Source: Kiritimatiellia bacterium
GTDB lineage: Bacteria; Verrucomicrobiota; Kiritimatiellia; RFP12; UBA3636
Assembly: GCA_017648065.1 (NCBI GenBank)
Contig: JAGCJJ010000036.1
Coordinates: 1 to 52,221, forward strand
DNA: 52,221 nt
Reading direction: 5' to 3'
Shown here piece after piece: positions 1-8,174 of this stretch. The notes under the pieces were generated by a model that saw only the letters and a list, made by a program, of their open reading frames with translations, had not been told where the DNA came from and made no database searches. The translations under genes were made by a program, and so were the position numbers. Within the stretch, counting starts at the first letter, position 1; each line of letters starts with the position of its first letter.

Positions 1-57
1 GTTAGCCTTTTAGATTACTATCTTGAAAGACAAGTAGCTATGACATCAAGTATATAA
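1..57 (+). CDS. Possible last 18 codons of a group II intron reverse transcriptase (partial)
   Basis: The first reading frame is open from the window edge to a TAA at 55-57. It encodes a short tail containing the string LLDYYLERQ, followed 17 bases later by intron domain V. In bacterial group II introns the maturase ORF usually ends shortly before domain V, so position and spacing fit. Eighteen residues are too few to identify a family. The call rests on context only, and the tail could be chance. Confidence 0.35.
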   Translation, partial: VSLLDYYLERQVAMTSSI

Positions 58-142
58 AAGAAAAAAAATGGGTTGAACCGCCGAATGCCGAACGGCACGT
101 ACGGTGGTGTGAGAGGAGGAGTTAAAACTCCTCCTACTCGAT
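1..142 (+). mobile_element. Group II intron, 3' end (domains V and VI)
   Basis: Bases 75-111 fold as domain V. An outer stem ACCGCCG/CGGTGGT surrounds a 2-nt bulge and an inner UGCC/GGCA hairpin with loop GAAC, and GTGTGAGAGG follows. Bases 112-139 fold as domain VI: GAG-AGGAGGAG pairs with CTCCTCCT-A-CTC, leaving A136 bulged as the expected lariat branch point. The intron should end in an AY dinucleotide near 141-142 (GAT). Only the 3' end lies in the window; the rest, including the ribozyme core and reverse transcriptase, is to the left. Domain V and a bulged-A domain VI in the correct order make this a firm call; the exact splice site is uncertain by 1-2 bases. Confidence 0.85.
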
Positions 143-249
143 TATTTGTTGATTCCAAATACGAAAGTGCAGAGCATTATAAAGCATTGTTTCGTGCGAA
201 TCTCATAGCTGTAGTGTCTTTTGCTCGCTACATATTAGTTTCAGAGTAA
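143..249 (+). CDS. C-terminal end of a gene interrupted by the group II intron (3' exon)
   Basis: Immediately after the intron boundary one frame is open for about 34 codons to a TAA at 247-249. It contains VDSKYESAEHYKALFRAN, a sequence of ordinary protein-like composition. A Rho-independent terminator follows at 282-316, so this looks like the true 3' end of a gene rather than intergenic DNA. The host gene cannot be identified from this length. Splicing of the intron would be needed to make the full protein; alternatively the gene is dead. Confidence 0.45.
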
Positions 250-281
250 CTTGTTTATAATTGTGCTTTGGACAGCTGTTT

Positions 282-316
282 ACCCGTCTCTATGCGCTTT
301 GCAGCAGGAGACGGGT
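282..316 (+). terminator. Rho-independent terminator after the intron-interrupted gene
   Basis: ACCCGTCTC at 282-290 pairs with GAGACGGGT at 308-316 (9 bp), with a small inner TGC/GCA pairing in the loop and TTTT at 316-319. The T-run lies on the + side, so it ends + strand transcription. It sits just beyond the 3' end of the convergent GH9 gene. Confidence 0.7.
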
Positions 317-326
317 TTTGCATAGC

Positions 327-2771
327 TTATGGCATTGGCCAATAGCCAGGCAATTTACTTATGTCATTTGAAGGCTTTCTGCTATATACTTTTTCTGGTA
401 CCTTCTGTGGACCAGGTAGTATATATGCAAGTGCAGCAGCAGGAGGAAGCATTGTCTCCCATACTGTATATTCACTTGCTGCTACAGTATATTGCTCAAT
501 ATTCGCAAATCTTCTCCAGAATGGCCACTTGCTTACATTGTCTAAGCCATATACAAAATTTTTAGCCTCTTGATTGATTCCAAAATTCCAACGATATGGT
601 GTGATACCTCCAACATATTCTGAAATGTTATCAGAAACACTTTGAAGATCTAGGAATTTTACAGGGAAAACTTTACCCATACCACTTGTCAAACATTCGC
701 CATCTGGATTTGCTCCGTTATGGAAATCATTTGCAAGATATACGCCCTCTAGATATTTGTCTTCTCCAGTGAATGCATGTGCAGCAATTAATGTCTGTAC
801 TCGTCTCAAAGGATGAGAATTACCCCAGCTCATTGTATTTACAAATCCATGCTCTGCAGGGAACCATGGTATGCGATATGGGTATGCATTCTCAAGAGCA
901 TCAAGCATTGTGTCTGCTTCTCTTACGCGACGCTTAATGTAATCAGTACGATATACCTCAACCTCTGGAACCATTGGCTGATCTTTTAGTGCAAACTCAA
1001 GTAAATCAAATGGATTCCAGCCCCAGCTGCCTTTGTTTGTTTCTGTTTTCAAACTGCTCATTCTGGCAATAACCTCATTAAAATATGATGTGTCGCCAGT
1101 TAATGCAGAAAGATTTAATGCAGCAGTTAGAATTTGTTTTACAGAATAATCCTCTGGCTCTTTATAGATTACATCTACAGCATTTTCTCTCGTCCATTTA
1201 TTTGATGCATAGCCCTTAAGTGCTTGCTGAACAGGAGGATTGCGCTGTCCCCACTCCCATGCACGCTTAGCACTTTCCAGTAGCTCATTTGCAATCTTAT
1301 CTTTACCTGCGGCCTTAAATGCTCGAGCAACTAATGCTGCTGTGCCAGCATAGTTGTAACATGAATTATGGGTTGGGCGTGCTAAGAAATAGTAACGCTT
1401 TTCGCTGTCTGCCTCAGGAGAGTCTTTTTCTCCTCCTGGATGACCAGTTGTCTCAATCCATGTGCCTACACCACCATCCTCTTGCTGTGCAGCATATAGG
1501 TGTTTAATGCCCCAATATGCTTCGTCTAAGATGTCAGGAATTCCATTCCCAGATTCTGGAATGCATAGCTGACCATCAAAGAATTTTTCTGGGTGTAGTA
1601 GATATACAATAGCTAATGCACGTGGAATAACCAAATGCATTGGGCGGCGATCGTAGTCGGCAGCATCATGATAACCACCAGGTATATGGATTGGTGAATT
1701 TAAGTCGCACAACTCTTTACTTGCATCGATGGTAGGGAAGTGCTTAAACTTGTGCTCTTTGCCTTCTTTAGTTAAAGGTCTAGTACCATCTGGAAGTGTG
1801 ATAAAATGGTCGTAATGCCATTGGTCTGAGACATTTACACCACGATAAACATTTAAGTGACATGCCACAGATGGCCATTGTGTCCAAGGTGCTTTTTTCT
1901 CGATACCGCAACGCTTATTGAATATACCAAGCATATGGTGACCCCATGCTTCAACGATTGCATTGTCAGAGATTGCGAAATTGTAGCTTCTACCAATTCC
2001 AGCTACTTCGATGTAATATTCTCCAACTTTGGTTAGTGATGTTAAATCAATTTCCAAAACCTCTTCTCCTACGAATGGAGTTCCATTTTTAGTTGGATCA
2101 TCACGGCGCATTGTTAGCTTGCCAGTATAAGCTGTTTTGCCTGTTTTTACATCAATAACATTAAATGGCTTATTTTCATACTGTTTTAGAGGTAATGGAC
2201 CTGTTAAACCAAGCCATCTTCCCGCATATGCATATTTTCTCGCTTTAGGAGCATAACCCACTTGATTGACCTTAAATACAGGTGTAGGTTCTGATGAATT
2301 ATATGTAAATTTACCAGCGACACCTAAATCTACAACTGTTCCGTCCTTCATTGTTGGAACTTTGATAAAGGCATTGTGTATTATGTCAGCAGACTTGATA
2401 GAAAAACAAGTTCCATCTTCTTTTGTAAAGCGTTTTACACCATTTGCCTCTGGCCAATAGGAGCAAAAACCAGGAATTGTACTCATGCTATCTGCAACTG
2501 GTTTTCTAACTTTTGCCTCAACGTCTTGCTGAATAGCAACATAGATTCTTGCAATTTGCCAATCGCGTTTATTCTTTGTTTCTGTCTCGTGTCGTTCATC
2601 CTCGAAGAAAGCCTTATTTTCATCCTTTGAGCTATCTGCTTGAACAAGAATATATTCAGGTGTTAGAGCTGTAATTCGCCATTCAGGAGCTGATAGCAAA
2701 TAAGAAGTAGAACAAACAAAAAGGGCTAATGAACCAAGTCCTTTAGTGATAGAATAAACATTTTTTAACAT
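327..2771 (-). CDS. Secreted GH9 family glycoside hydrolase (endoglucanase-like)
   Basis: This 814-residue protein is predicted to be exported, with a hydrophobic N-terminal segment at about 10-27 ending near LLSAPE. Residues about 30-160 form an extra N-terminal region I do not recognise. An Ig-like CelD_N domain follows, starting at VFKVNQVGYAP (about 165-265), then the (alpha/alpha)6 GH9 catalytic domain. The GH9 Asp motif is visible as GGYHDAADYDRR, with D369 and D372 as nucleophile-positioning and base residues. The GxNPDG-type motif appears near the C terminus as HNGANPDGE. The proton donor is probably E767 in ASEYTVWETMLPPAAALA. GH9 enzymes cleave beta-1,4-glucans such as cellulose or mixed-linkage glucan. 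The start is preceded by GGGAGAA. The gene stands alone and is convergent with the intron-interrupted gene. Substrate cannot be decided from sequence alone. Confidence 0.9.
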   Translation of the reverse strand: MLKNVYSITKGLGSLALFVCSTSYLLSAPEWRITALTPEYILVQADSSKDENKAFFEDERHETETKNKRDWQIARIYVAIQQDVEAKVRKPVADSMSTIPGFCSYWPEANGVKRFTKEDGTCFSIKSADIIHNAFIKVPTMKDGTVVDLGVAGKFTYNSSEPTPVFKVNQVGYAPKARKYAYAGRWLGLTGPLPLKQYENKPFNVIDVKTGKTAYTGKLTMRRDDPTKNGTPFVGEEVLEIDLTSLTKVGEYYIEVAGIGRSYNFAISDNAIVEAWGHHMLGIFNKRCGIEKKAPWTQWPSVACHLNVYRGVNVSDQWHYDHFITLPDGTRPLTKEGKEHKFKHFPTIDASKELCDLNSPIHIPGGYHDAADYDRRPMHLVIPRALAIVYLLHPEKFFDGQLCIPESGNGIPDILDEAYWGIKHLYAAQQEDGGVGTWIETTGHPGGEKDSPEADSEKRYYFLARPTHNSCYNYAGTAALVARAFKAAGKDKIANELLESAKRAWEWGQRNPPVQQALKGYASNKWTRENAVDVIYKEPEDYSVKQILTAALNLSALTGDTSYFNEVIARMSSLKTETNKGSWGWNPFDLLEFALKDQPMVPEVEVYRTDYIKRRVREADTMLDALENAYPYRIPWFPAEHGFVNTMSWGNSHPLRRVQTLIAAHAFTGEDKYLEGVYLANDFHNGANPDGECLTSGMGKVFPVKFLDLQSVSDNISEYVGGITPYRWNFGINQEAKNFVYGLDNVSKWPFWRRFANIEQYTVAASEYTVWETMLPPAAALAYILPGPQKVPEKVYSRKPSNDISKLPGYWPMP

Positions 2772-3226
2772 AGTATTCTCCCATTTGAATTTTAGAATGA
2801 GTATTACCTAAACTTCTTAAATTTTACATTAATAGTTTGAAAATAGTCAATAAAATTATGTCGCTATATGAGTTTGGCAAACTGGGGGTAATGTATGAGT
2901 AATCATACGTTTTTTTATTGTTAGAGAGTACTATTGGTGCAACTTTACTCCAATACACTGATATTGCATTAAAAATATAAAAATATGAAACGAAAAATAA
3001 ATAATTTTTTAGGATTAAATGCCGTTTTTTTATCTAATTTCCCTTCTTACAGGATTGCGTAAGTGCTATGTAAATGTAAAAATTAGTAATTTTCTGCCTC
3101 GCAAGCATTTGTGAACATCTTTTTCTCATCAAATTATTCTGATAATCAAAATGAGGATTATCTGTTGCCGATATGGATTTTCTATGATACAATATTACAT
3201 ATTGTATTTTTTGAAGTGGATTAAAA
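2772..3226. other. Divergent intergenic region between GH9 and the TPR-Tol cluster
   Basis: This 455-base AT-rich gap carries the promoters of two divergent genes and no ORF of note. It holds a perfect palindrome AGTTTGGCAAACT at 2871-2883. A small hairpin GTATGA/TCATAC at 2893-2908 is followed by seven T on the + strand although no + strand gene precedes it. A good sigma-70-like promoter lies at 3165-3193. The rest is featureless. Confidence 0.6.
3165..3193 (+). promoter_or_regulatory. Sigma-70-type promoter of the TPR-TolQ cluster
   Basis: TTGCCG at 3165-3170 and TACAAT at 3188-3193 are separated by 17 bases. The expected transcription start is near 3200, about 27 bases upstream of the ATG at 3227. 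The following genes are tightly packed to 9017 with no obvious internal terminator, so this may drive the whole cluster. Confidence 0.65.
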
Positions 3227-6058
3227 ATGAGCTTTTATTTTAAGAACGATTTTAGAAAAATAATCTGGTGCTGTGTTGCAACATCTGTTTTTATGCAGAT
3301 GGGGAATATCCTTTTTTCGCAAACTGCTGAAGCTGTGCAAGCTATAGAAGAACAACCAGTGAATGTAAATACAAATCTAGTTGATTCTTCGATTGCTCTA
3401 AGTATAGACGCCGGTAAAAATTTGATAGATATGCAACCTGCTAAAAAAGAGGTTGCTAAAAAAGCGCAAGCTGTTAAACCAAATAACAGAACTCAATTGG
3501 CTCTTGCAGCATTATCTGACAACTCATTAAACACAGCAAACAATATCGCTCGAGAAGAGCTGATTAAGTGTACGGATTTCTCAACTATTGATGCAACATT
3601 GCAATTCCATATTGTAATGTTGTTTGATATGGAAAAAATCTATGGACCGGAGAAATGCCTCATTCTATTAAGATCTCAAACCTCATTTGCTATGCTATGG
3701 GGTGATGAGGCTCCTAAATCAATTCCTTCAGAGCTAGTAGAGTCTATTGCTTTTTGGGAGGCATGTTGCTTGTCTGATCTAAATAAGCAAGATGAAGCAA
3801 TCGATATTTTACAAAAGCTTTTAGATGCAAATAATTTTAAGTTTGAGTTTTTACGAGTAGAAGTTCTTCGTAGACTTTGTTATGAACTTCTTCAGGTTGG
3901 CCAATTTGAAGAAGCTTTAGCTCTATTTGCAACACCAGATCTTCCTCCTGTAACAGATGAACTTTGTGGAGAATCTGTTGCCTTGTTTAGAATGAGCTAT
4001 GCAAGAACTCTCTTCCTACTAGGAAAAACAGGAGAGTCAGAGCTGGAAATTAAAAAAATAGTTGATGAGCTTAGTTCTCAACCTGTTTTGAAAGCAACAG
4101 CTCTTCTATTCAATGTTGAGCAATTGCTTGCCGAGAATAAAGCAACTAAAGCGATAGAGTTGTTTGAGAAAAATAATGATTTAGAGGATCTAAATGCAGC
4201 AACTCCTCGTGTTAAAGCTTTGTTGCTTTGTAAATATGCACAATCATTAGCATTAGATCCTCAGACAAAAACTGAGACAATAAACTCTGCAGTAGCAGCA
4301 GCAATTGAATCTGTTGATATGGTTTACTCTTCTGAAGAGCGCATGATTTGTTTAGAAACATTGATTCAAGTTTTGGCTAAACTTAAGCGCTTTGATGATG
4401 TTCGTATCAGATTGGCAGGGCTAATTGAATATGCACCTAACTCTTCATATGTGGCTAGAATTTTACGTCAAATTGCCAGAAATTACTTCACAGAAGAAGA
4501 ATATGAGCAAGCATATTGGATTTATCAATTATATCTGCATTCGTTCTCAAATGACGAATATGAATATGATGTATTACTGGATTCTGGTGATTGCCTAATT
4601 GAATTTAACAGACCACATGAGGCTGCTCTACAGTTTAAGAGAGCAGGTGAAATAACAAACGATACAGGTAAAAAGAATTTAGCTAATTTTAAAGCAGGAT
4701 CTGCCTATTATAAATCTGAGCGTTATATGTTAGCTGCTGATTGCTTTGCATCAATTGTTGCAATTGCAGAAGATAAGAATGATAGTGTTTATATTTCAAG
4801 TCAATTATATCATGCTAAAGCAATTGAAAGATTTGATACAGTAACAGCAAAACTATTGTATAAACAGCTTGCAAATTCTGATGTTTTGGAGTTGAAAGAG
4901 CCTTCTCTTATTGCTGCTGCTGCGTTGAGTGTTGATGACGGAGAATTAAATCAAGCTCTGGAGTTGTACTCAAAGTTAATAGAATTAACTCAGAATAAGC
5001 AAGAAAAAGGCTATGCGATTGGTTTGTTGGGTCGTGGCTTTGTTGAGTTGAAGACAGGACATTATGCTGATGCACTAAAAAGCTTTGAATTAGCAGAAAA
5101 AGTAGAAAAAGGTGCTGAGTTCTCAATTAGATCTGCTTTCCTTAAAACTGAAGCTTTGTATTCTCTTGGACAAGAGGATTTAGCATACTCTAATACAGTT
5201 GCTTTCTTAGAGAAGTTTCCTAAGTCACCTTTAGTTATAGATGCAGAATTTTGGCTTGCTAAATATAATTTTAATATTCATAAGTACGACCAGGCAGAAG
5301 CAAGATTTTTGACTATTTGTGAGAAGTGGAGAGATTCTAAACAAGCTCCGATTTCATATCTGCTTGCCATTTATTCAATGCTTGAACAGAAGAAATATTC
5401 TGATGTTATTACTCATACAACAAAATGGTCAGATATTTATGATGATGCTTCCTTACTTGCAGAAATACAGTTTGTAAATGGTGAGGCAAGAAGTCAGTTG
5501 CTACAATTTGATCGTGCAGCATTGAGCTTTGCTCAGGCATCAAAAAATGCAAGCAATCAATCTTTGAAATTGCGCTCTATGATGCGCCAGGCAGATTGTT
5601 TGTACACCTTAGGTGCAGATAATGTAGCAAGATATGAAGAAGCAATTCCGATTTATAATGAATTAATGCTTACTCCGGGACAAGAACGGGGAGTAGTTGT
5701 TCAAATGGCTTACAAGTTGGCAAAATGCTATGAGAAGTTAGGTCAGAATGATTTGGCAATTAATGGGTACTATGTAAATGTAATATTGCAGGTAGAAAAT
5801 TGGGCGAGCGAAGCTTCTGGAACAAATGTTGTAGATTATCTGAATGCAATCGGTGGCTCAGTGTGGTATGCTCGTGCAGTTGTCGATGCTGCTGCATTAT
5901 ATGAAAAAGAAGGCTCTTTTGATTCTCTTAAATCTGCAGAAGCTATTCTTGGTAGAATTATCGGCACACAATTACCATGTGTTGATGAGGCAAAGCTATC
6001 TTTGGAGCGTATTAAAGGCCGTTTTTTGAAGATGATTATTTCGACAGATAAAAAGTAG
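3227..6058 (+). CDS. Exported tetratricopeptide-repeat protein, first gene of a Tol/Exb-like cluster
   Basis: A 943-residue protein with an N-terminal hydrophobic segment (about 12-32), consistent with export or membrane anchoring, a low-complexity Lys/Ala stretch near 75-95, and then TPR-like helical repeats to the end. Recognisable units include YYKSERYMLAADCFASIV and FEKAL-like alternations with conserved Ala/Tyr spacing. It resembles the large periplasmic TPR proteins that accompany ExbB/ExbD genes in PVC bacteria and, functionally, the YbgF/CpoB partner of Tol-Pal. Such proteins act as scaffolds. The gene ends 26 bases before the TolQ-like gene, so they are probably co-transcribed. No enzymatic motif is visible. 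A second TPR gene occupies the equivalent context at 49894. Confidence 0.75.
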   Translation: MSFYFKNDFRKIIWCCVATSVFMQMGNILFSQTAEAVQAIEEQPVNVNTNLVDSSIALSIDAGKNLIDMQPAKKEVAKKAQAVKPNNRTQLALAALSDNSLNTANNIAREELIKCTDFSTIDATLQFHIVMLFDMEKIYGPEKCLILLRSQTSFAMLWGDEAPKSIPSELVESIAFWEACCLSDLNKQDEAIDILQKLLDANNFKFEFLRVEVLRRLCYELLQVGQFEEALALFATPDLPPVTDELCGESVALFRMSYARTLFLLGKTGESELEIKKIVDELSSQPVLKATALLFNVEQLLAENKATKAIELFEKNNDLEDLNAATPRVKALLLCKYAQSLALDPQTKTETINSAVAAAIESVDMVYSSEERMICLETLIQVLAKLKRFDDVRIRLAGLIEYAPNSSYVARILRQIARNYFTEEEYEQAYWIYQLYLHSFSNDEYEYDVLLDSGDCLIEFNRPHEAALQFKRAGEITNDTGKKNLANFKAGSAYYKSERYMLAADCFASIVAIAEDKNDSVYISSQLYHAKAIERFDTVTAKLLYKQLANSDVLELKEPSLIAAAALSVDDGELNQALELYSKLIELTQNKQEKGYAIGLLGRGFVELKTGHYADALKSFELAEKVEKGAEFSIRSAFLKTEALYSLGQEDLAYSNTVAFLEKFPKSPLVIDAEFWLAKYNFNIHKYDQAEARFLTICEKWRDSKQAPISYLLAIYSMLEQKKYSDVITHTTKWSDIYDDASLLAEIQFVNGEARSQLLQFDRAALSFAQASKNASNQSLKLRSMMRQADCLYTLGADNVARYEEAIPIYNELMLTPGQERGVVVQMAYKLAKCYEKLGQNDLAINGYYVNVILQVENWASEASGTNVVDYLNAIGGSVWYARAVVDAAALYEKEGSFDSLKSAEAILGRIIGTQLPCVDEAKLSLERIKGRFLKMIISTDKK

Positions 6059-6084
6059 AATAAATTTTGATTGGAGAATGTATA

Positions 6085-6792
6085 ATGACAAATATTAGCT
6101 TTTTTATTGAAAATGGCGGTCCAATTCTTTGGATTATTATTGTGATGGGTATTATTGGCGCTTTTGTTTATTTGGAGCGTGCTTTATATCTACATCGTTC
6201 ACGAATAGATGTTGATGACTTCTTACAAGGAATATTTAATTCTATGAGTCGAGGAAATGTAGCAGAAGCAAAGCTTTTATGTGAGGAAACTGTTGGCCCA
6301 GTTGCTCGTCTTACATTAATGGCAATTACAACATTGTCCAGATCTCCTGAATCTATTGAGAATACATTGAAAGATGTTGCAGCAGGTGAAATTGCACGTA
6401 TGGAACGTAGGCTTTCAGTTGTTTCTTTGATTGCTCATGTTACACCTATGTTAGGTATCCTTGGAACAATTATTGGTATTTTGAAATCTTTAATAGCAAT
6501 GCAAGCAGAGGCTCCTATGGTGCAGACAGGAGATATTACTCCTGGCTTGATTTATGGCTGCATTACAACAATTGCAGGCTTGGTTGTTGCTATCCCATGC
6601 TACATCGGATTCCAATTGCTTGTTCTTAAAATTGATCGCCTGGTGTTGGATATCCGTTATTGTGTAACAGAATTAATAAATTTCCAATGCAAATTTCAAA
6701 ATGAATCGCCAGCTTTCTTAGCAGAACAAAAAGAAGAAGAAATTGATGCTTCAGCGAAAACTCATGATGCAGAAGAAACAGGAGAAAAATAA
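6085..6792 (+). CDS. TolQ/ExbB/MotA family proton-channel protein
   Basis: A 235-residue inner-membrane protein with three predicted membrane segments: one at about 10-30 (GPILWIIIVMGIIGAFVYL), one near TPMLGILGTIIGIL and one near TTIAGLVVAIPCYIGF. The last two carry the conserved TolQ/ExbB Gly/Pro/Thr pattern. With an ExbD/TolR-like partner it would form the motor that couples the proton gradient to outer-membrane events. I chose the ATG at 6085, preceded by TTGGAG, over an upstream in-frame TTG at 6067. The stop overlaps the next start by one base (TAATG), which indicates translational coupling. The charged C-terminal tail is unremarkable. Confidence 0.88.
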   Translation: MTNISFFIENGGPILWIIIVMGIIGAFVYLERALYLHRSRIDVDDFLQGIFNSMSRGNVAEAKLLCEETVGPVARLTLMAITTLSRSPESIENTLKDVAAGEIARMERRLSVVSLIAHVTPMLGILGTIIGILKSLIAMQAEAPMVQTGDITPGLIYGCITTIAGLVVAIPCYIGFQLLVLKIDRLVLDIRYCVTELINFQCKFQNESPAFLAEQKEEEIDASAKTHDAEETGEK

Positions 6793-7361
6793 TGAGTGCC
6801 TCTGAAGGAAAGCAATCAAATAATACAATCGAGATACCTGAGTTAGGGTATGTGCGATATTCTCCAAAGGTAAAAATCTATAAGTTTTTCTTTTTGATTG
6901 TACCTTGGTTCAATTTGGCTCTTTTGGTTTTTGCTTATGTATATTTTTCTCATGCATTAAGTGTTGTGCCAGGAGAAAGAGTCCAATTGCCAACAACAGG
7001 GCAGCATGCAGGACTAAATTCCGGATTGATTATAACTGTTCGCCCAATTTTTGCACGCGATTCTTTTGCAGATAGCAAGGAACAAAGTGGATATGCGGAT
7101 GAATCAATACCTGGTGTAACACATAATGACGCTCTTCCTGCAGTAATTGTTTTCTTTAATGATGAACGTTTTAATTTGTCAATTTCACATCGATATTTGA
7201 GCTTCGAAGAGGCTCTTAGAAAAGAAATCCTTGCCCAAGATCAAAAGAAAGCTCTTGTTTATGCAGATAAAAATATAAGCTTGGGTGATTCTTTGAAGCT
7301 TATAGATGTACTCCGTAGAGCAGGAATGATGGAAGTCTGTTTTGTTGAAGATTTTGAATAA
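6792..7361 (+). CDS. Divergent ExbD/TolR-like protein lacking the intramembrane aspartate
   Basis: A 189-residue protein with a cytoplasmic N terminus of about 30 residues, one membrane segment (about 32-55) and a periplasmic domain with an ExbD-like end (YADKNISLGDSLKLIDVLRR). Its order after TolQ and its topology match ExbD/TolR. In that family the membrane segment begins with a P-x-x-D motif, and the Asp carries the proton. Here the matching stretch is VPWFNLALLVFAYVYF, with Asn41 (codon AAT at 6912-6914) in the Asp position. The periplasmic part also has an insertion around 85-115 compared with short ExbDs. It overlaps the TolQ gene by one base. Assignment is by topology and context; the missing residue makes motor function uncertain. 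Confidence 0.7.
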   Translation: MSASEGKQSNNTIEIPELGYVRYSPKVKIYKFFFLIVPWFNLALLVFAYVYFSHALSVVPGERVQLPTTGQHAGLNSGLIITVRPIFARDSFADSKEQSGYADESIPGVTHNDALPAVIVFFNDERFNLSISHRYLSFEEALRKEILAQDQKKALVYADKNISLGDSLKLIDVLRRAGMMEVCFVEDFE

Positions 7362-7367
7362 TATATT

Positions 7368-8159
7368 ATGACAACCAAACTAAGTATAAAAATACGAAAA
7401 GTAATTTCGCTATATTTTGACACATTAGGAGCATTAACTCTTTTTGTGGTCTTGATATTAGTTGTTTGGTTGTCCACAAATTCTTTACCTATAAGTTCTG
7501 CAGCTAAAAAAGCAGAAGATTTAAGGGAAAAGACAAAAGAACAGCGTGTACTGGAAAATAATGCATTTGTTGTGAAGTATATCAAAGGAGATGCATTAAC
7601 ACCTGCGAATAATCCTTCCACGATTGCTTTTGGAGGCGGAAATGATAATGTGGAAGACAGGGTAGCTTATTATAGTAAATTTGATTTTGGCTTCCCATTT
7701 ACATCTCCAAGAGATGATATGATTTCTTTGATAGTAGAAAAGGATTCATCTAATTCTACTGATAATATTGGTGAGTTTATACAAAAACCAATAATTAAAC
7801 TTGGAAATACAGAGAACAAAGCTCTTTCCAGCAAGCAAACTCAGCTTACAACAAAACAAAAAGTCGCAATCACAAAAGATGTCTCTCGTATTGTTTGGCA
7901 AGTCCCTGATAGCGTTTTAATGAATCGTATGCCAAAACCTGAACCATTACTTCGTCAATATGGTTGGCTTACAGGTAATATAGAGATGATGCTTACCATT
8001 GATGAGGATGGATATGTGTCTAATGTGGTCATATATTCAGTTGATGATATCGAGGCTTCATTACTACGTGAATTAAAGCGAATGCTTCTAGCATTACACT
8101 TAGGTAAGGTTAATGCAAATCAGACATTACCTGTCAGCCTTTCCTGGAATTTGCCATAA
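7368..8159 (+). CDS. TonB-like energy-transducing protein
   Basis: A 263-residue protein with a short cytoplasmic N terminus, one membrane segment at about 15-38 (FDTLGALTLFVVLILVVWL), a low-complexity periplasmic linker (about 45-190) and a C-terminal domain. That domain contains GNIEMMLTIDEDGYVSNVVI, then a helix, then a final strand, the usual TonB C-terminal order. It lies six bases after the ExbD-like gene, completing a TolQ-ExbD-TonB order. The linker is not as Pro-rich as in classical TonB. It probably bridges the inner-membrane motor to the outer membrane. TolA-like or periplasmic AgmX/TonB-like alternatives cannot be excluded. Confidence 0.7.
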   Translation: MTTKLSIKIRKVISLYFDTLGALTLFVVLILVVWLSTNSLPISSAAKKAEDLREKTKEQRVLENNAFVVKYIKGDALTPANNPSTIAFGGGNDNVEDRVAYYSKFDFGFPFTSPRDDMISLIVEKDSSNSTDNIGEFIQKPIIKLGNTENKALSSKQTQLTTKQKVAITKDVSRIVWQVPDSVLMNRMPKPEPLLRQYGWLTGNIEMMLTIDEDGYVSNVVIYSVDDIEASLLRELKRMLLALHLGKVNANQTLPVSLSWNLP

Positions 8160-8174
8160 TTTAGTGGGGATGCA

